Positions 6,521 to 9,254 of a stretch of 9,254 nucleotides of DNA are shown piece after piece; position 1 is the first letter of the stretch; every line of letters starts with the position of its first letter. The stretch comes from Candidatus Heimdallarchaeota archaeon (GTDB lineage: Archaea; Asgardarchaeota; Heimdallarchaeia; Heimdallarchaeales; Heimdallarchaeaceae). The stretch spans positions 1 to 9,254 of the forward strand of contig JAGLTP010000466.1 of assembly GCA_023135215.1 (NCBI GenBank). The letters are read 5' to 3'. A program made the position numbers and the translations under genes. The notes beneath the pieces are model-generated. The model worked only from the letters and a program-made list of their open reading frames with translations. It did no database searches and was not told the DNA's origin.

Positions 6521-7705
6521 TTAATATCTAAATCTGGATTTTAAATTATTCTGTTTTTTTTCACTTGTTTTTCGAAACTTCGCACCTTTACAGTTTGGAC
6601 ATTTTTGTTTTTTAAGTTGTTCAATAGTCTGATATTTTTCCCTTTGTCCAACTTTTATTGTTTTTCGACAGTTTAAGCACTGATAAATCCGTATTGTAGG
6701 ACTCGCTTCCCCCGTATAAATTGGTTTATTAAAACTGCCTGTTATTTTTGGAATCGCAGGTGGAACCACTAGTAATCTGAATAATGTTGAAACACCACCT
6801 AGTTTCTGAGCTCCAATATACTTGTTAAACTTCGGGATAATGTCAGTCATGAGGCAGTTCATCTCCGATAGAATAGCCTGGAATTGTACCATCTCACTTG
6901 GAGCTTTTGTTGGAAATGAAAGATAAATTACACCTTCATTATCTGAAGTTATTAACTCTATACCTCTAGAAATAAACAAGGTTGTTCCATTCAAAGTATA
7001 GGGTGGATCAGAAATCACACAGTTAAATTGATTAAGAAATTCGGTTGGTAGGGTTTTTTTCAAATCTAATTCCACAAATTCTATGGAAAGATTGAGTTGC
7101 TTATTTGCCAAATCAATAATCTCTTTTAGTCTTGGTTCAATGTCAAAAACTACTATTCTGCAAGTAGATGGAGCAAACATACCTAAAGCAATGCTCGTTA
7201 AATCGCTATCTCCTAGAAATGCGAAATTTTGATGAATTAGATCAAAATTATGGTTCATATATAAGACTCGTGAGAGACTTGTTTCCGGTGTAGCATAGGA
7301 TTGGTCAATTAATGTATTTGGTTTTCCCCTCATATCACAATATTTAGAGAGTAACTCCAGTTTTTTTAGATATTTTTCCTTAGGAAAAGCTAGACCATCT
7401 CCAAAACATTCTGAACATGAGATGTTTTCACTTACTACTCCTAAGATTCGCAAAACTTCTTTCCCCAGTGAGGTGGTTTTGGCTCCTTTATTATCCCTTT
7501 CACACCAACTTAATTTAATAAACTCATTTCTTACAGCTGTGCAAATTGGTACAGGTATGTTACTTTCTTGGGACACTTTACGCATTGTAACGCTTTCGAA
7601 CCTTTCGATTAAACCTAATAATTTTATTAACCCTAAAATGCCTTCTCTTAACTCAACATTTTTCTGAATGTCGGACAGTTTACTGAGGACTTCTTTTCTG
7701 TCCAT
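6521..7705 (-). CDS. bpsA: BpsA-type branched-chain polyamine synthase with C-terminal zinc ribbon
   Basis: Related to N4-bis(aminopropyl)spermidine synthase (DUF43/BpsA), which transfers aminopropyl groups from decarboxylated S-adenosylmethionine to the N4 of spermidine. Residues about 10-95 form a winged-helix-like N-terminal domain, followed by C97-x2-C100. The catalytic Rossmann domain contains D-Q-S-Y-A-T-P-E-T-S (134-143), the loop F-L-G-D-S-D-L-T-S (163-171) and S-D-P-P-Y-T (232-237). The loop of characterised members is, as I recall, G-D-D-D; here the middle Asp is Ser. The last 50 residues add C343-x2-C346 and C369-x2-C372, a zinc-ribbon-like extension. The 394-residue length exceeds the roughly 350 of the Thermococcus enzyme. 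The ATG at 7703-7705 with AAGGT upstream is preferred to an in-frame TTG at 7730-7732 that lacks a ribosome site. First gene of the operon, divergent from a PLP decarboxylase. Branched polyamines are best known in thermophiles. Confidence 0.85.
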   Translation of the reverse strand: MDRKEVLSKLSDIQKNVELREGILGLIKLLGLIERFESVTMRKVSQESNIPVPICTAVRNEFIKLSWCERDNKGAKTTSLGKEVLRILGVVSENISCSECFGDGLAFPKEKYLKKLELLSKYCDMRGKPNTLIDQSYATPETSLSRVLYMNHNFDLIHQNFAFLGDSDLTSIALGMFAPSTCRIVVFDIEPRLKEIIDLANKQLNLSIEFVELDLKKTLPTEFLNQFNCVISDPPYTLNGTTLFISRGIELITSDNEGVIYLSFPTKAPSEMVQFQAILSEMNCLMTDIIPKFNKYIGAQKLGGVSTLFRLLVVPPAIPKITGSFNKPIYTGEASPTIRIYQCLNCRKTIKVGQREKYQTIEQLKKQKCPNCKGAKFRKTSEKKQNNLKSRFRY

Positions 7706-7796
7706 AATGGATAAACCTTGACTCTTATTCAAAAATCTGCTGGATAAAGACTTTTAGAGAGTTGTTTGTTTTAATCAGAATTTTAACGATAACATT

Positions 7797-7804
7797 ATTT
7801 AAAT
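7797..7804. promoter_or_regulatory. Palindromic TATA-like box between divergent genes
   Basis: ATTTAAAT reads the same on both strands. On the plus strand it is centred about 25 nt before 7826, giving a leader of about 15 nt to the ATG at 7841. On the minus strand it would start transcription near 7775, about 70 nt before the bpsA ATG, although closer AT-rich runs (about 7742-7750 and 7767-7774) could serve bpsA instead. A shared core box would couple the two genes. Confidence 0.45.
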
Positions 7805-7840
7805 GAGATTTTATGTTGTTAATGAAGAGTGGTACAAAGA

Positions 7841-9103
7841 ATGGATCAATTAATTGAAAACTATCCTTATCTTTCATACAAAAATAAGAAATTATACATA
7901 AATGAACAATTAGTAGAAGCTATTTTAGAAGACACAGCAACACCAATTTTCATTTTTCTTCCCTCTAGATTCTTAAATAATATCGATTTCTTAGATAAAG
8001 CTTTACAAAAAAATCTCCCAAATACCTTTATCTCATATGCAATCAAAGCAAATTTTCTTGGGAAGATACTTTCAATAGCAAAAACAAGAGAGATAGGCAT
8101 TGAAGTAATGTCTTTGTTTGAAATGAAACTAGCTGAAAGAGCAGGTTATTCTTGGAACAAAGTAATCTTTAATGGTCCTGCTAAAACAACTGAGGAATTA
8201 CAATATGCTATATCTAGGGGAGTGGGGTATATCAATGTTGATTCATTAGATGAACTCAGATTAATCGCAAAAATAGCAGAGACTGAGCAAAAGATTCAAC
8301 CTGTAACAATTAGAATACATCCACAACTAAAAGATGAAACCGAGAAACGATTACTAATAAGAAAAAATAGTAAATTAGGTGTTGATTTTACAAGAGGTTT
8401 AAAGCTTTTTAGGTTTGCAAGGGACAATCAATATCTGGATCCTATTGGTGTCCATGTTCATGTAGGAACAAATTTGACTTCACATGATTTTTATGATGAG
8501 CTTCTTTCTTTCCTCAACGAATATATCATTGATCTTAAAACAAAAGATAATATTGTAATAAATCAGATTAACCTTGGAGGAGGTTTAGCAAGCAAATCTA
8601 CATTGGATAGCAAAGAATTTAGTCTTGAGAAACTAGGTAAACAAATATCAACAAATATAGAAGATGCAAAAGATAAATTGATAATTTTTGAACCTGGGCG
8701 GTATTTAATTGAAGACAGCTTTGTGGCATTAACTAAAATATTACGAACAAAAAAAACATGGGGAAGGAAATGGGCTTTTACTGATATAGGTGCTAATTCT
8801 CTTATTCCCATGAGGTATACGCACTACAAAGCTCTCCCTGTTCATGACAAGGGTAAAGATCAATATTGCAATCTAGGAGGACCTCTTTGTTTACCTGTTG
8901 ATGTTATTTCCAATGAAGCTGTAAATTTCAAATTAGAAGAAGAAGATATATTGATAATTTTGAATTGTGGAGCATACACATTATCAATGAGTGAACAGTT
9001 CGGATATCCTCGACCTGCCGTTTATGAGTTAAACAAAGAAAACGAATTAAAGTTGATTAAACCAGCAGATAATCTAGAGGAAATGGTTGAAGAAGCTTTC
9101 TAG
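7841..9103 (+). CDS. Fold-III PLP-dependent decarboxylase (DAP/ornithine decarboxylase superfamily)
   Basis: A 420-residue cytosolic enzyme with an alanine-racemase-like TIM barrel and a C-terminal beta domain. The PLP lysine is in Y-A-I-K-A-N (K69). Other hallmarks are F-N-G-P-A-K-T (110-116), H-V-H-V-G-T-N (205-211), N-L-G-G-G-L (244-249, phosphate binding), E-P-G-R-Y (284-288), G-P-L-C-L-P-V-D (347-354, with the Cys and Asp contributed across the dimer) and G-A-Y (377-379). Canonical diaminopimelate decarboxylases usually have C-E-S/T-x-D at the Cys motif, so the C-L-P-V-D form argues against an ordinary LysA. Ornithine, lysine, arginine or carboxynorspermidine substrates, or a role in a secondary metabolite, are open. 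Head-to-head with bpsA, which favours polyamine synthesis. The ATG at 7841 fits the TATA spacing better than an in-frame GTG at 7829. No signs of truncation. Confidence 0.85.
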   Translation: MDQLIENYPYLSYKNKKLYINEQLVEAILEDTATPIFIFLPSRFLNNIDFLDKALQKNLPNTFISYAIKANFLGKILSIAKTREIGIEVMSLFEMKLAERAGYSWNKVIFNGPAKTTEELQYAISRGVGYINVDSLDELRLIAKIAETEQKIQPVTIRIHPQLKDETEKRLLIRKNSKLGVDFTRGLKLFRFARDNQYLDPIGVHVHVGTNLTSHDFYDELLSFLNEYIIDLKTKDNIVINQINLGGGLASKSTLDSKEFSLEKLGKQISTNIEDAKDKLIIFEPGRYLIEDSFVALTKILRTKKTWGRKWAFTDIGANSLIPMRYTHYKALPVHDKGKDQYCNLGGPLCLPVDVISNEAVNFKLEEEDILIILNCGAYTLSMSEQFGYPRPAVYELNKENELKLIKPADNLEEMVEEAF

Positions 9104-9113
9104 TTGTTCTTCC

Positions 9114-9121
9114 AATTAAAA
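9114..9121 (+). promoter_or_regulatory. TATA-like box before the YkgJ-like gene
   Basis: AATTAAAA is centred about 25 nt before 9143, about 15 nt before the chosen ATG at 9158. It lies just after the decarboxylase stop (9101-9103), so the downstream gene may have its own promoter. Confidence 0.3.
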
Positions 9122-9157
9122 CCTATCCTTTGAAAAGAAAAGAGATGAATGAGCAAT

Positions 9158-9254
9158 ATGACAAAAGAAAGTCAGAGATTGTTAATTTGTGCTGAAAGAT
9201 GTGAGAGTAAATGTTGTAAAAGCACACCACCTGCTTTGACATCAGATGACATTA
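9158..9254 (+). CDS. YkgJ-like cysteine-cluster protein, 5' end only
   Basis: The first 32 codons of a gene cut by the window edge. It has C-A-E-R-C-E-S-K-C-C followed by P-P-A-L-T-S-D-D-I. Closely spaced Cys ending in a Cys pair, then a Pro-rich turn and L-T-x-x-D-I, is the N-terminal pattern of the YkgJ/UPF0153 family (putative zinc- or iron-chelating domain). The further ligands would lie beyond the window. The family's biochemical role is poorly defined; some members are linked to protein or flagellin modification. The ATG at 9158 has GAGATGA 9 nt upstream (one mismatch to GAGGTGA). An in-frame ATG at 9149 directly abuts this element and is less likely. Same strand as the decarboxylase, 54 nt after it. 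Confidence 0.65.
   Translation, partial: MTKESQRLLICAERCESKCCKSTPPALTSDDI

Noticed and set aside
7422..7667. Plus-strand 81-codon frame opposite the bpsA N-terminal region
   Set aside because: No ribosome site or promoter, and fully inside bpsA; the minus frame has recognisable domains.
7706..7732. TTG at 7730-7732 as the bpsA start
   Set aside because: No Shine-Dalgarno before it; the ATG at 7703-7705 has AAGGT upstream and gives an N terminus that starts directly at the helical domain.
7867..8811. Minus-strand frames of 77 and 82 codons opposite the decarboxylase
   Set aside because: Antisense shadows of the PLP enzyme, which carries all family motifs on the plus strand.
1..9254. CRISPR array, insertion sequence, attachment site or replication origin
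   Set aside because: No regularly spaced repeats, transposase genes, long terminal inverted repeats or origin-like repeat clusters were seen.

Overview
The window is AT-rich (by eye about one third G+C, not computed) and looks archaeal. It encodes an archaeal-type methionyl-tRNA synthetase and a BpsA-type branched-chain polyamine synthase. Several starts are preceded by GGTGA-like Shine-Dalgarno sequences, and TATA-like boxes lie about 25 nt before plausible transcription starts. I cannot place the lineage; an uncultivated AT-rich archaeon (for example Asgard or TACK/Bathyarchaeia-like) would fit.

Layout. Bases 2-238 (+) are the 3' end of a PHP-domain phosphoesterase gene. Converging on it is a 51-residue ribbon-helix-helix regulator (322-477, -). 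metG (656-2707, -) follows. The 319-nt gap 2708-3026 holds three inverted repeats, two candidate TATA boxes and an open frame that overlaps the metG start. A compact four-gene minus-strand cluster is read from 7705 down to 3027: a BpsA-like aminopropyltransferase with a C-terminal zinc ribbon, a metallo-beta-lactamase-fold hydrolase, a polytopic membrane protein of GT-C character, and a GT4 glycosyltransferase. Gaps in this cluster are 0-9 nt, so it is probably one operon. Divergent from it is a fold-III PLP-dependent decarboxylase (7841-9103, +). The window ends in the first 32 codons of a YkgJ-like Cys-cluster protein (9158-9254, +).

How the genes may work together. BpsA adds aminopropyl groups to spermidine. 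The divergent decarboxylase belongs to the superfamily that makes diamines (ornithine, lysine, arginine and carboxynorspermidine decarboxylases), so the 7705/7841 junction may be a polyamine locus. The membrane GT-C-like protein and the cytosolic GT4 enzyme probably act in lipid-linked or cell-surface glycan assembly. Their linkage to bpsA is positional only. The most interesting items are the variant BpsA with its divergent decarboxylase, and the unexplained 2708-3026 region.
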